Below are positions 26,696 to 35,893 of a stretch of 64,000 nucleotides of DNA, one piece after another. Origin of the DNA: Streptomyces griseoluteus. GTDB taxonomy: Bacteria > Actinomycetota > Actinomycetes > Streptomycetales > Streptomycetaceae. Each line of letters starts with the position of its first letter. Positions within the stretch are counted from its first letter, which is position 1. The notes under the pieces were generated by a model. That model searched no databases. It saw nothing but the letters and a program-made list of their open reading frames with translations, and was not told where the DNA came from. A program made the translations under genes and the position numbers. The DNA lies in NCBI GenBank assembly GCA_000717735.1, contig JOBE01000057.1, positions 1 to 64,000 on the forward strand, written 5' to 3'.

Positions 26696-26716
26696 GAAGC
26701 GAGAACCTACACGTCG
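26696..26716. repeat. Right terminal inverted repeat and target duplication
   Basis: The inverted repeat ends GAACCTACA at 26703-26711 and is followed by the second CGTCG copy at 26712-26716. Confidence 0.8.
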
Positions 26717-27882
26717 ACTGGGAACGGGCCGCCGTACGCGCGCACACCGCGCTCGGCGAGCAGTGGACCACCGGACCGGACCGCGACCGGCTCCTCCTCG
26801 TCGGCTGCCTGCGCCAGGGCCTCACGCTCGCCCGAGACTTCCGCCTCGACCTCGGCTGGCTCACCGACGCCGCCTGGGCCTACGTCAGCGACTCCGTCTG
26901 GGAACCGGTCGCCCCAGCCGAACGCGCCGACCACGCCCATGCGGACGGAGCCGGCACCGGGCTGCAGACCGCCGCCGACGCCCTGACCGAGCTCCTCAGC
27001 ACGCTCGCCCGCCGCCAGCACGAGCACCGCTCCATCACCGCCGACCGGCTCACCGCCCTCACCACCGCCAGGCTGCTGCCCGACGAGCTGCAGCAGATGG
27101 CCGTCTACTACCTCGCCAAGGCCAACCGCGACCTCGGCCGCTCCGCCGACTCACGGCTCGGCATGCAGTACGTCGCCGACACCGACGGCCGCCTCGCCCC
27201 CGCCGCCCGCCGCGGCCTCGCACACCTCGCCCGCCTCGCAGGCGACTTCCCCACCGCCCACGCCGTGATCCCCACCCTCGGATGGGCCGGCCGGCACCAC
27301 CGCGTCGACGGCGACATCTGGTGGCCCCACGGCGACATGCACCGCGCCGCCACCGCGTACGAAGCCGCCCGTGACGAAGCAGAGCGGCACGGCGTCGCCG
27401 GCGAACGAGCCACCTGTCAGGCGCAGCGCGCCTTCGCCCTCGCCTTCACCGACCCACAGATCGCCGACGACGAACTCGAACTCGCCGAACAGCTCCTGAC
27501 CGGTCTCGACCTCCGCGCCACCGCCCTCACCGTGCGGATCGCCGCCCTCGTCCGCGACGCCGGGACCGACCGCGACATCCCCGGCCGCGCCGAGGCCATC
27601 CGCACCGAAATCCGCACCACCGGGCTCGTCGCGCCGGAGGCGATGCTCGAACTCGGCCTCACCTTCCACCACGCCGTACGTGACGACAGAACAGAGTTCG
27701 AGGCCGCCGTCGAGCGACTGGAACACCTCACCGGCGACTACGCGTACTACGCCAACATCGCGGCCTTCATGGCCGACCGGCCAGCCCCCTCAACGCGCGC
27801 ACGATGGATCGAGAGCGAAGCCACAGTTCATCGACGGTGGCGGCACCTCGTCACCACACGCCGCACCGGCGATCACCAGTGA
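26713..27882 (+). pseudogene. STAND-type protein, C-terminal TPR-like part (after the insertion)
   Basis: Continuation of the gene interrupted at 22159. It starts V-DWERAAVRAHTALGEQW and runs to a stop at 27880-27882, encoding about 390 residues of helical repeats (LLPDELQQMAVYYLAKANR, RDEAERHGVAGERATCQAQR) like a TPR effector/sensor region. The frame is identical to the upstream part once the element and one CGTCG are removed. An ATG at 26662 inside the element's right end could allow a separate product, but a functional one is unlikely. Confidence 0.75.
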
Positions 27883-28089
27883 CCGGGCCCGCACCATGCG
27901 CTTACTGGGGCGGAGCGGCTGACCGGCAGGGCAGCGGCTTCAGACGCGGCCAGAGGCTCGCCGCGAGCTGCGCCCGGGCCCGTGGAGCCCAGCCGGGAGC
28001 GGCGGCGGATCCGTCTTCAGGCGTGCGGTTCCACGCCTCGCGGTACAGGCAAGCACCCCAGTCCCGGCTGGGACCACCCCACCCAGATT

Positions 28090-28292
28090 CTTCTGTTCCA
28101 CCTCGGCACCGTCGACTCCACCGCCTCGACCTCCTGGCCCTCGACCCCGACATCGCCGAGCACCGCTGGGTCGCACTCGACGAGGCGATCCCTCTCCTCA
28201 AATCCGCCCGCGCCGGCCAGCTCAACGCCGGACTCGCCGCGTTGGGCGAAGGCCGACCAGCACTCATCACGGCAACGATCCCCGAACTGTGA
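28090..28292 (+). pseudogene. Possible NUDIX-like C-terminal fragment
   Basis: Two frames together read WDHPTQILLFHLGTVD then LLALDPDIAEHRWVALDEAI and PLLKSARAGQLNAGLAAL, ending at TGA 28290-28292. The pattern EHRWV...EAIPLL is like the end of NUDIX hydrolases. A frameshift near 28130 and loss of the NUDIX box make it non-functional. The identification is weak. Confidence 0.3.
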
Positions 28293-28487
28293 AATCCCGC
28301 CCGTAGGACGGTCCTGCAGACGGCCCGCAGAATCGTGGCCTTGCTGCCTCCGGTGCCCGCGGAGATCAGGACGTGTGCAGGCAGAGGCGATCAGCAGCGG
28401 AGGACCGTACGAGCTCCGGGTCCGTGTGGCCCTCCGACGACAATCCCGGTGCACCGTGGCCCCGCCGGATCGTACGATCGGGCCGCA

Positions 28488-28569
28488 ACCTTCGTCGTCC
28501 AGCGGCCGAGGACACCGGTCTCCGGTCCGCCCGGAATCGGAAACCCGGGTTCGAATCCCGGCGACGGCT
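28488..28569 (+). tRNA. tRNA-like sequence, probably a pseudogene
   Basis: A perfect T-arm (CCGGG TTCGAAT CCCGG at 28545-28561) follows a D-arm-like GTC...GAC segment and a loop that can be read with anticodon CCG (Arg). The acceptor pairs only 5 of 7 and the anticodon stem pairs poorly; no clean CCA follows the discriminator. Probably a degraded tRNA or an integration-site remnant. Confidence 0.3.
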
Positions 28570-29126
28570 GCCACGGGCGGCCCGTCGCAAGCACTGAAGC
28601 GCGTCGACCTCTACCATCTCCCGGGGCCGGGAGCCGGTCTGCCGGACCAGCCGCGGTCAGGAGGCGACGCGGCTATGGCCCCTGAGCACGCCACGGCCTC
28701 GCGGCAGCGCTCCGCACCGCCGCTGAGATGCTCGACCGGACCGACACAGACACCGCCGGCCCGGCAGACGAATCGGCTGGGTAGGAACAGCCCCTGGCCT
28801 TGGTGAGTACGGCCAGGCTTCACGGCCGACCAGAACGAGCCGTCAACCTGAGGAAGCCCGGCAGCTGACCGACCGCCCCTGGCGGCCGATCAGAACCTGC
28901 GCCCGGCTCAGCCCGGCCGTACGGTCGTCACGGACCCCACAGGACGGGTGCCTCCAGGCCGGTCCCGCGTCCCCGCACGTGCGCGGGACCGGCTTCCTTT
29001 CTCCGGCACATCCCGGCATCGATGACGCCCGGGACGATGAGGAGACCTCATCAGCACCCCGGCCTCCCCGATCATCCTGGGCTGGTATCGGAAAGCCGTT
29101 CTCGGCCCGCGAACATGGACAGCGGG

Positions 29127-29858
29127 TCAGGTGGCCGCGTCGAGGAGGTGGGCGCCGTTGTTGCGGACGTTGTTGACGGCCGTGGAGACTGGCCGGGCAT
29201 CGAGGCGGCCGTCCGCGGGCTGGGTGAGCAGGGCGCGGAGGTCGTGGGTGTCGTGGTGGTGGGGGTCGAGCCAGGCGTCGTAGTGGTCGGGGGTGAGGGT
29301 GAGTGGCATGCGGGGGTGTACGCGGCCGGCCGCGTCGGTGGCCTCGGTGGTGATGATCGTGCAGGTCGTCAGCCAGGCGTCGGGGTCGTCGTCGCTGGTG
29401 ATGTCGGGGTTGCGCCAGTACTCGAAGAGTCCCGCCATGGCCATCACCTGACCGTCGGCGGGGTGGATGAAGTACGGCTGCTTGCGGGTCTTGCCCGTCG
29501 CCTCGTCCTTCACCGGTTCCCATTCGTAGAAGCCGTCGGCCGGCAGCAGACAGCGGCGTCTGGCGAAGGCGCGTCGGTAGGCGGGCTTCTCGTGCACGGT
29601 CTCGACCCGGGCGTTGATCATCCGGGAGCCGATTTTCGGGTCCTTCGCCCACGACGGCACCAGGCCCCAGCGCAGCGCCCGCAGCTGACGCCGTACCTCG
29701 GCGCCGTCCCGGGCGGTGCGTTCCAGGACTGCGTAGACCTCGTCGGTCGGCGCGACGTTCCAGCTCGGCGCCAGCGTCTCGGCAGGGTTCCAGTCGGTGA
29801 CCTGGAAAAGCCGGGTCAGGTCCTCGGGACCACGGGTCGAGGTGTAGCGGCCGCACAT
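29127..29858 (-). CDS. SRAP domain protein (HMCES/YedK family)
   Basis: Protein of 243 residues with the family hallmarks: Met-Cys2 start (MCGRYTS), in which Cys2 becomes the new N-terminus and forms a thiazolidine link to abasic sites in single-stranded DNA; WNVAPTD; RWGLVPSWAKD; INARVET with the conserved Asn; DGFYEW with the conserved Glu; and HPRMPL with the conserved His. All expected residues are present, so it should shield abasic sites. It is a single gene. Length is normal for the family. Confidence 0.93.
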   Translation of the reverse strand: MCGRYTSTRGPEDLTRLFQVTDWNPAETLAPSWNVAPTDEVYAVLERTARDGAEVRRQLRALRWGLVPSWAKDPKIGSRMINARVETVHEKPAYRRAFARRRCLLPADGFYEWEPVKDEATGKTRKQPYFIHPADGQVMAMAGLFEYWRNPDITSDDDPDAWLTTCTIITTEATDAAGRVHPRMPLTLTPDHYDAWLDPHHHDTHDLRALLTQPADGRLDARPVSTAVNNVRNNGAHLLDAAT

Positions 29859-30004
29859 GAAGCCACTGTGCCACGGAACCCGTCGCCGTCACCTGCAAAG
29901 AGGGCGGGCCACTGAGGACGTCGGCGCCCGCGGCCCCCGGCCGGCTCCGGCAGGGTGTCGCCCTGGGCGGCCGGCACGCAAAGCTGGGGCGGCGGGACGG
30001 GTCG

Positions 30005-30895
30005 TCAGAGGCGGAACCCGCGATCGGGGTCTCGGGCGTAGTCCGTCCTGAACGGCTTGAACCACTCGTCGGCGGCGAGGCTCACCATGCCCATGGCCTG
30101 GTGGATGTCGCTGTCCGGGTCTTCCATGCCGTCGAGCTGGGCGTCGAAGAGCATCAGTACGTCGTGGTCCTCGAAGAGGTCGTTCGAACAGCCGTCCCAG
30201 TCGTAGTCGGCACCCCTTGAGGGCAGGTCGGCAACGAGTTCACGCACGGCGTTCGGGCGGTTGACCGTGATCGACCGGGCGCGGTCGATCATCAGGTGCA
30301 GAGCCATCTCCTCGCCCGTACACCGAGGCTCCACTCCGGCCCGGCCCTCGTCGCGCAAGCCGCCGGCGAGGTCGTCGAAGGTCCGGGCCATCTGCCTGCG
30401 CCACTGCCCGTCGCGGCGCAGCGTGATCGGCGGTAGCCGGCCGAACACCCCGCCGGCGCCCCGTGGCAGGGGTTCGTCACCGAGTGCGGTCACCTCTTGC
30501 CAGGCCAGGGCGGACAGTTCCTCGCCCGCCAGGCGCAGCACGGCGGCGGTGCGGGGAGTCAGCACGCCCTCGTCGTCTGCGGCGTCTTCGGGCGCGGCGA
30601 GGCAGGTGTCGATGAGTTGGAGCTCGTCGTCGAAGGGTTCGGCGGCGAGGTCGGTGGCGGCCCGGGCGAGGTGGCGGGTATTCGTGTCGGCGTCCGGCGT
30701 CGCGTGGGGCAGGACGACGGCGTAGTAGTTGTCGGTCAGGCGGTCGATGACCTCGGCGACGACGGCGGTGACGACGGTCTGGTCGTCGAAGGGGGCCGCG
30801 ATGTTCAGCTGGTCGAGGACCAGGAAGGTGCCGGGCTGTTCGACGGCCTCCTCCAGTTCGGGCGTGGGTAACGAGTTGTACCGGATGAAGGCCGA
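30005..30895 (-). pseudogene. Hypothetical protein, 5'-truncated
   Basis: The minus-strand frame is open from a stop at 30896-30898 down to 30005 (296 residues), but no ATG or GTG is found in its first 110 codons; the first is GTG at 30565. The upstream part (TPELEEAVEQPGTFLVLDQL, TDNYYAVVLPHATPDADT) looks like real protein continuous with the rest (ADYDWDGCSNDLFEDHDVLM). The true start has therefore been lost at the junction near 30896. Family not recognised. Confidence 0.55.
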
Positions 30896-31118
30896 TCACG
30901 CCCATCACCAGGGCCGGACCGTGGTTCTGGACACGATCCCGACGGATCCATCGCCCGCTGGGTATGGCTGGACAGGAACTGGTCGCCCCACCGCTACGCG
31001 GTCTACCTCTCCTTCATGCAGGCAGCCCGCCAGATGGCGGCAACGGACACCTGGCTGGCCGTCCGACGTCTCGCCCGACCTCCTCGGATACGCGCTCTTC
31101 AGCACCGCATGGCAGTAG
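30896..31118 (+). pseudogene. Frameshifted remnant, possibly 8-oxoguanine glycosylase (OGG fold)
   Basis: Pieces in different frames read HHQGRTVVLDTIPTD, then DGSIARWVWLDRNWSPHRYA and VYLSFMQAARQMAATDT, then GWPSDVSPDLLGYALFSTAWQ and a stop. Two frameshifts separate them. The order VLD...W...Y..YL...A...LF is reminiscent of the OGG-fold glycosylases of Streptomyces, but the identification is tentative. Truncated at the 5' side. Confidence 0.35.
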
Positions 31119-31201
31119 CCCCCTACCTGCTGGACGGGCTACCTCTGGGAACGCCTGGTCACCCGCTCCAGGCGACGCGGGCAAGGACACACGCGGGCTA
31201 A

Positions 31202-32086
31202 GAGGTCCTAACAGAAGCTGCTGACGGTGTGACTGTCGGCTCAGATGCTCGTTGCTCCTTTCATGGGGAAGAGAAACTCTCGTCCGTGGATCGTTTCGGA
31301 TGAACTGTGGTCGTTGATCGAGCCGTTGTTGCCGGAACCGGGTCCGAAGCTGGTCGCGGGGCGGCCGCGGGTGCCTGACCGGCAGGCTCTGTGCGGGATC
31401 TTGTTCGTGCTCCACACGGGGACCCAGTGGGAGTACCTGCCCCAGGAGCTCGGCTTCGGATCCGGTATGACGTGCTGGCGGCGGCTGGCCGCCTGGAACG
31501 AGGCCGGCGTGTGGGACCGCCTTCACGTCGTCCTGCTGCAGAAACTGCGGGCGGCGAAGCAGCTCGACTGGTCGAGGGCGGTGATCGACTCCAGCCACGT
31601 CAGGGCCGCTCGGCGCGGCCCAAAAGCGGTCCCAGCCCGGTCGACCAAGTACGGCCGGGCAGCAAGCATCACGTCCTCGTCGACGGGCAGGGCATCCCGC
31701 TCGCGGTGTCTCTGACCGGCGGGAACCGCAACGACGTCACCCAGCTCCTGCCTCTGCTGGCGAAGGTCCCGTCCGTCGCCGGTCTGGTCGGCCGGCCGCG
31801 CCGTCGCCCCGACGTGCTGTTTGCCGACCGGGGTTACGACCACGACAAATACCGCCGCCTGGTCTGAGCTCAGGGCATCAAACCGATGATCGCCCGGCGC
31901 GGCGTTCCGCACGGCTCCGGCCTTGGTGTCTACCGGTGGGTCGTCGAGCGGACCATCGCCTGGCTGCACGGCTTCCGACGCTTACGCGTCCGATGGGAAC
32001 GACGCGACGACATCCACGAAGCCTTCCTTGGCCTCGCGACCTGCCTCATCACCCACCGACACGTCCAACGCCTTTGTTAGGACCTC
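31202..32086 (+). mobile_element. IS5-family insertion sequence (IS1031-like), complete ends
   Basis: Terminal inverted repeats GAGGTCCTAACA at 31202-31213 and TGTTAGGACCTC at 32075-32086, flanked by TAA at 31199-31201 and 32087-32089. A TNA target is typical of IS1031-type IS5 elements. The element is 885 bp and contains one interrupted transposase. Confidence 0.85.
31263..32080 (+). pseudogene. IS5-family transposase with -1 frameshift site and internal stop
   Basis: The first frame (31263-31715) encodes VSDELWSLIEPLLPEPG... and the N-terminal DDE part up to VIDSSHVRAARRGPK. The second frame continues GSKHHVLVDGQGIPLAV...FADRGYDHD and [17 protein letters not shown], the DDE core. CCAAAAGC near 31620 is a plausible programmed -1 site, normal for this group. 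In the second frame TGA at 31865-31867 interrupts KYRRLV-AQGIK, so no full transposase can be made. Confidence 0.8.
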
Positions 32087-32094
32087 TAAAAGGG

Positions 32095-32655
32095 TCAGAG
32101 CACCTCGGCATCCACTCCCTCCAAAAACGCATTGAGCTCTTGCAGAAAGACCTTCCGGTCGTTGGCGGTCTCCTCATTGAACTTCAGCAGGTCCGGCACG
32201 GGATTCGCATACACTTTGGCCATCTTGAGGTGCAGGCTGCGCCACTCTGCTTCGACATCGGAGAAGAGAGCCCGGCTTTCCTCGGTCCCCACCAGGCGGA
32301 CGGTCATACCCGCCCGGTTCATCCTGTCAACGGTGGGGATGAGCACCTCACGCACCACGCGCTGCCTTTCCACCGCGTCGGATCCCACCCCAGCCACCGT
32401 CGCGAGCCTGATCACTGCGGTATCGAAGGAGTGGCAGCTGGACGCGTACTCGACGTACGCCGCACGCCTGATGTCCGCTCGACGGGCTCGCGCAGTGGCC
32501 TCCTGTGTCTTCTCACCTTGCACGTAGCCGAGCCCGCTTCCCACCAGGCCGGACAGCGCTCCGATCAGAGCTCCGCCTACGGCGGCGAGGGCAGCAGACC
32601 GATGCGCTGACCATTCAGTTCCTCTACGGCCAGCCGGCTCTGTCTGTCGGTCCAT
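32095..32655 (-). CDS. Hypothetical single-pass membrane protein
   Basis: Protein of 186 residues with one transmembrane helix near the N-terminus ([20 protein letters not shown]) followed by a long, charged helical region ([20 protein letters not shown]), probably a coiled coil. Short soluble segment at the front. The stop lies only 9 bases outside the IS5 element, so the gene escaped or its end was altered. No known family recognised. Confidence 0.6.
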   Translation of the reverse strand: MDRQTEPAGRRGTEWSAHRSAALAAVGGALIGALSGLVGSGLGYVQGEKTQEATARARRADIRRAAYVEYASSCHSFDTAVIRLATVAGVGSDAVERQRVVREVLIPTVDRMNRAGMTVRLVGTEESRALFSDVEAEWRSLHLKMAKVYANPVPDLLKFNEETANDRKVFLQELNAFLEGVDAEVL

Positions 32656-32866
32656 GCCGTAGGCCTACCTCGCAATGACGGCGCTGTATCACGCCGCCGC
32701 GATCGGACGCAGCACTTATCCCCTGAGAGCCTTCGGTATCCAGCGAGCCTGAACGAGACCCCATGGCGCCCAGGACGCGTACGACGCTCGGATCGCCGCA
32801 GCGTTGCGTCCGGCAGCCTGGCGGGCGGCGTCGTTCAAGGCAGTTGTTGCGGCGAGTGCCTCGAGG

Positions 32867-33376
32867 TCACGGCTGCTTCGGTCTGCGGCGCAGGTGGCGC
32901 GCTGTGATGTAGCCACCGGCCGTGGCGGCTCCGACGGCCAGGGTGAGGCCTATGCCGACGCTGAGGCTGGACGGCCCGGACGCTCCGCCGATTCCGGCCC
33001 GGGTGCCGCGGCTCGGGACGACGGGGGCAGGAGTGACGGTGGCGGCCGGCTGCAGGGTGGTGATACTCGGGTTCACCGGCTGGATGACGGTAGGGCTCGG
33101 GTTCATCGGCGGCACAGTGGTGGCGCTCGGGCTCACCGGCGGTGCGATGCCCGCGCCGGAGCGTCTTGGCAGTGCTTCGCAGGCGATGCCGTCGTCGGGG
33201 CCCTGGTCTTCATCGAGCCGGTTCGGGTCGCTCGTGTCCTGGTTGAACTCCGCCTGCGCGTCTTCCTGGAAGCGGAAGTCCCGGCAGTCGAGATCCTGGG
33301 CATGAGCGATGCCGGACAAGGGGGCGACAGAAACGATCGCCAGGGCTATGCCGGCCACCACGCTGCGACTGCTCAT
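32867..33376 (-). CDS. Excalibur calcium-binding domain protein, secreted and C-terminally anchored
   Basis: Protein of 169 residues. Signal peptide (SVVAGIALAIVSVAPLSGIA), then an Excalibur-like domain, DLDCRDF...DPNRLDEDQGPDDGIACE, whose acidic loop binds calcium and whose two Cys likely form a disulfide. A Pro/Thr-rich linker follows, then a C-terminal membrane helix (VGIGLTLAVGAATAGGY) with a basic end. Probably held on the outer face of the membrane. ATG at 33376 has AGGAGG upstream. Confidence 0.75.
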   Translation of the reverse strand: MSSRSVVAGIALAIVSVAPLSGIAHAQDLDCRDFRFQEDAQAEFNQDTSDPNRLDEDQGPDDGIACEALPRRSGAGIAPPVSPSATTVPPMNPSPTVIQPVNPSITTLQPAATVTPAPVVPSRGTRAGIGGASGPSSLSVGIGLTLAVGAATAGGYITARHLRRRPKQP

Positions 33377-33793
33377 CAAGACCTCCTCAGTGCCCCGAAG
33401 CGTCCCCTCACACTACGAGCGGCTCCTGTCTGGAGCCCGTGACGCTAGGCCAAATGGGCATCACTCTGTGTGGCTGTCCCCTCTTTTGCCTGGTGAACGG
33501 CCATGCTGTGAGGTTGTGAGGTACTGGCCATGAGGTCTGTCAGGCCGACCCTCGGTCAGTTTTTGGTGGTGCTCGTGGTTGAGGGAGGTCGCGGGTTCTT
33601 CACTGCTGCCGGGGGAACCAGAGCTGGGTGTTTGATCCGTGCCATGCCGGCCAGGAACGCCAGACCGATAAACATGCCATTCGGGCAGATAGGTGGAGGG
33701 CTGCGGCGTCGGAGTGAACGGGCGATGCTGTCGCCGACGTTTGGCGCTACAAATGATCTCTGAAGTGGCGGTGACACGCGGGGGGAAACGATT
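33377..33793. other. Intergenic region upstream of tnpB
   Basis: About 415 bases. A minus-strand frame with MFIGLAFLAGMARIKH and a Pro-rich tail could be a tiny degraded gene. The left end of the TnpB element should lie here but I cannot identify it. Confidence 0.35.
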
Positions 33794-35578
33794 ATGCCTC
33801 AAACTGAGGTTCTGCGGGCTTACAGGTTCGCCCTGGATCCCTCCGATGCTGAACGAGCCGAGCTGGCCCGCTATGCCGGGGCCTGCCGGTGGGCCTTCAA
33901 CTACGCCCTGGCCAAGAAGACTCAGTCCTACCGGGCTTGGGCAGAGCGTCGGACCGCTTACCTCGCGGCGGGGCTGAGCGAAGCCGAGGCGAAGGCCCGG
34001 ATCAAGGCCGACGGCGCTGAGCTCACCGACCGCATCAAGGTGTGGGACCACCACCGCAAGTGCCTCATGAACACCGCCACCGGAAAGCAGCCTCTCCCGG
34101 CGACGCAGCCCCCGGCCGGGCAGGAAGCACTCGCCTGCCGGCTGGCCGCGGCCCGCGCGGACGCCGCCGCCACCGGCTGCGAACGCCGGCTACTTGCCGA
34201 AGCCCGCACCACGGTGAACGCGCTCAAGGCCGAGGCATTCAGCGCCGGATACCGCACACCGAACGCCACCGACACCAGCGCCCTGTGGCGCATGGACCGG
34301 GACCGGCCCAAAGAAGAGGGCGGCAGCCCCTGGTGGACCGAGGTCAACGTCTACTGCTTCACCTCCGGCTTCGACCGCGCCCAGGTTGCCTGGAAGAACT
34401 GGCAGGACTCGCTCGCCGGCCGCCGCGCCGGCTGCCGCAACCGGTACCCCCGGTTCAAGAAGAAGAGTCGCGCAGCAGAATCGTTCACTCTTTTCCACGA
34501 CGTGAAAAGGCCGATCATCCGCCTGGACGGCTACCGGCGCCTGGTGATGCCCGGCCTTGGCAGCATCCGCATCCACGACGGCGGCAAGCGCCTGGCACGG
34601 CTCGTGGACCGCGGTCAGGCCGTCATCCAGTCCGTGACCGTCACCCGCGGCGGCCACCGCTGGTACGCCTCCGTCCTGGCGAAGGTGCAGCAGGATGTTC
34701 CCGTGCTGTGGGAGCACGTCGACGACGCCGGCACCCGCGTCCGGTATCTGACCCGCACCCAGGCCGAGAACGCCGCCGAAAACGGCGGACGCATCGAGCA
34801 GATCGGCCGCCCGAGCGCCCGCCAGCGCGCCGGCGGGCTCGTCGGCGTCGACCTCGGCTCCCGCTACCTGGCCGCCCTGTCCAGCCCCCTCGATCCGGCC
34901 GACCCCACCTCCATCCTCCTGCCACACCCTCGTCTGCTCGCCGACAGCACGGCCAAGCTGGCGAAAGCACAGCGCACCCTGTCCCGTACTCAACGCGGCT
35001 CGCGGCGGCGGGTGAAGGCCGCCGCCCGGGTCGCCCGCGTCCACCACCAGATCAAGGTGCGACGCGCCTCGTTCCTGCACGGCCTTTCCAAGAAGCTCGC
35101 CACCCGGTTCACGCATGTGGCAATCGAAGACCTCAACCTCACCGCGCTCACCGCCTCGGCCAAGGGCAGCCCTGACAAGCCCGGCAAGAACGTGAAGGTC
35201 ACAGCCCGGTTCAACCGGCATCTCCTGGACGCCGCGCTGGGCAGCCTGCGCAGCCGGCTCGCATACAAAACCGCCTGGTACGGCTCACAGCTCGTCATCC
35301 TCGACAAAGCCGAGCCCGTCGCCAGCACCTGCGCGAAGTGCAAGGAGCGAAACCCAAACTCCGCCCCTTCGCACAGCAAGTTCCACTGCCCCTCGTGCGG
35401 CGCGGTCGTACACCGCCACGAAAACAGCACCGCGAACATCGTGCGCGCGGCGCGCAGGCAGCTCACGACGGTCGCCTCCGATAGGGGGGAGACCCAAAAC
35501 GCTCGCAGAGCCGCTGTAAGTCCCGGTGCCCGTAAGGGCCCTGGGCAGGGGGCGTTGAAACGAGAAGACACCGGCTGA
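33794..35578 (+). CDS. tnpB: TnpB-family RNA-guided nuclease-like protein, third RuvC residue changed
   Basis: Protein of 594 residues, IS1341/IS605 type without a neighbouring tnpA. RuvC-I Asp in VGVDLGSRY (about residue 351), RuvC-II Glu in VAIEDLNL (about 445), zinc ribbon CAKC...CPSC (about 512-536). The usual third motif D-x-N-A-A-x-N reads H-E-N-S-T-A-N: codon 35417-35419 is CAC (His 542), where Asp is expected. That would cripple cleavage; the rest of the fold is intact. Longer than the usual 400 residues, with extra N-terminal helices. It could be a dead remnant or an RNA-guided DNA-binding derivative. Confidence 0.85.
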   Translation: MPQTEVLRAYRFALDPSDAERAELARYAGACRWAFNYALAKKTQSYRAWAERRTAYLAAGLSEAEAKARIKADGAELTDRIKVWDHHRKCLMNTATGKQPLPATQPPAGQEALACRLAAARADAAATGCERRLLAEARTTVNALKAEAFSAGYRTPNATDTSALWRMDRDRPKEEGGSPWWTEVNVYCFTSGFDRAQVAWKNWQDSLAGRRAGCRNRYPRFKKKSRAAESFTLFHDVKRPIIRLDGYRRLVMPGLGSIRIHDGGKRLARLVDRGQAVIQSVTVTRGGHRWYASVLAKVQQDVPVLWEHVDDAGTRVRYLTRTQAENAAENGGRIEQIGRPSARQRAGGLVGVDLGSRYLAALSSPLDPADPTSILLPHPRLLADSTAKLAKAQRTLSRTQRGSRRRVKAAARVARVHHQIKVRRASFLHGLSKKLATRFTHVAIEDLNLTALTASAKGSPDKPGKNVKVTARFNRHLLDAALGSLRSRLAYKTAWYGSQLVILDKAEPVASTCAKCKERNPNSAPSHSKFHCPSCGAVVHRHENSTANIVRAARRQLTTVASDRGETQNARRAAVSPGARKGPGQGALKREDTG

Positions 35579-35640
35579 CGCCGGTGCCACCCCCGGGGAG
35601 TGATCCCCGGGCGTCCCGCAGATCCGGGGCGATCCGTGTT
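35460..35640 (+). ncRNA. Possible omega RNA of the TnpB element
   Basis: In this family the guide RNA overlaps the 3' end of tnpB. Here the tail encodes a low-complexity basic end, and GC-rich hairpins follow the stop: CGGCTGACGCCGG and CCCCGGGGAGTGATCCCCGGG (35594-35614). The boundaries and guide position are not visible. Confidence 0.3.
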
Positions 35641-35713
35641 CTGGGAGATCGGTACCTGCGCCCCATGTTGCAGGGCCAGTGCTCACACGAGGAAGGAAGG
35701 CTCTGGGACGGAG

Positions 35714-35893
35714 TCAAGCAGCCTGGCCGAGGCCGGCGGCGGTCAGGTCCTGCTCGTGGAGTCGGGTGAAGTCGACGTCGGGCTTCGGGGCGTATGCCTC
35801 GGGCTGGATGCCGAGTTCGTGCGTGCTGAATGTGCCGAACCGGTTGATGTGCTCGGTCAGGTACGGGCGGATGGCCTCGGCGAAGATCGTCGG
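35714..35893 (-). pseudogene. C-terminal protein fragment, possibly transposase
   Basis: Minus-strand frame TIFAEAIRPYLTEHINRFGT, FSTHELGIQPEAYAPKP, DVDFTRLHEQDLTAAGLGQAA, ending in TGA at 35714-35716. The sequence is protein-like and ends naturally, but the rest of the gene is missing. The TEHINRFGTF element recalls the end of Tn3-type transposases; I am not certain. Confidence 0.3.

Larger units (their letters stand above)
22160..26711. mobile_element. 4,552-bp non-autonomous transposon-like element carrying an NLR module
   Basis: Left end TGTAGGTTCGCACTTC, right end (reverse complement) TGTAGGTTCTCGCTTC: 13 of 16 positions agree, the first nine perfectly. CGTCG flanks both ends (22155-22159 and 26712-26716) as a 5-bp target duplication. 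Removing the element and one copy rejoins ...DDRWTPV and DWERAAV... of the host gene in frame. TGT...ACA ends with a 5-bp duplication are typical of Tn7/Tn5053-type (TnsB/TniA) elements and of some IS21-type elements. It has no transposase, so it would need one in trans. Confidence 0.8.
27883..29126. other. Gene-poor stretch with degraded fragments
   Basis: No complete gene. It holds a possible NUDIX fragment (28090-28292) and a tRNA-like sequence (28488-28569); the rest contains only shadow frames. It may be an old insertion site. Confidence 0.4.

Noticed and set aside
35714..35893. Certain assignment of this fragment to a Tn3 transposase
   Set aside because: Only 60 residues remain and none of the catalytic motifs; kept as an unidentified fragment.
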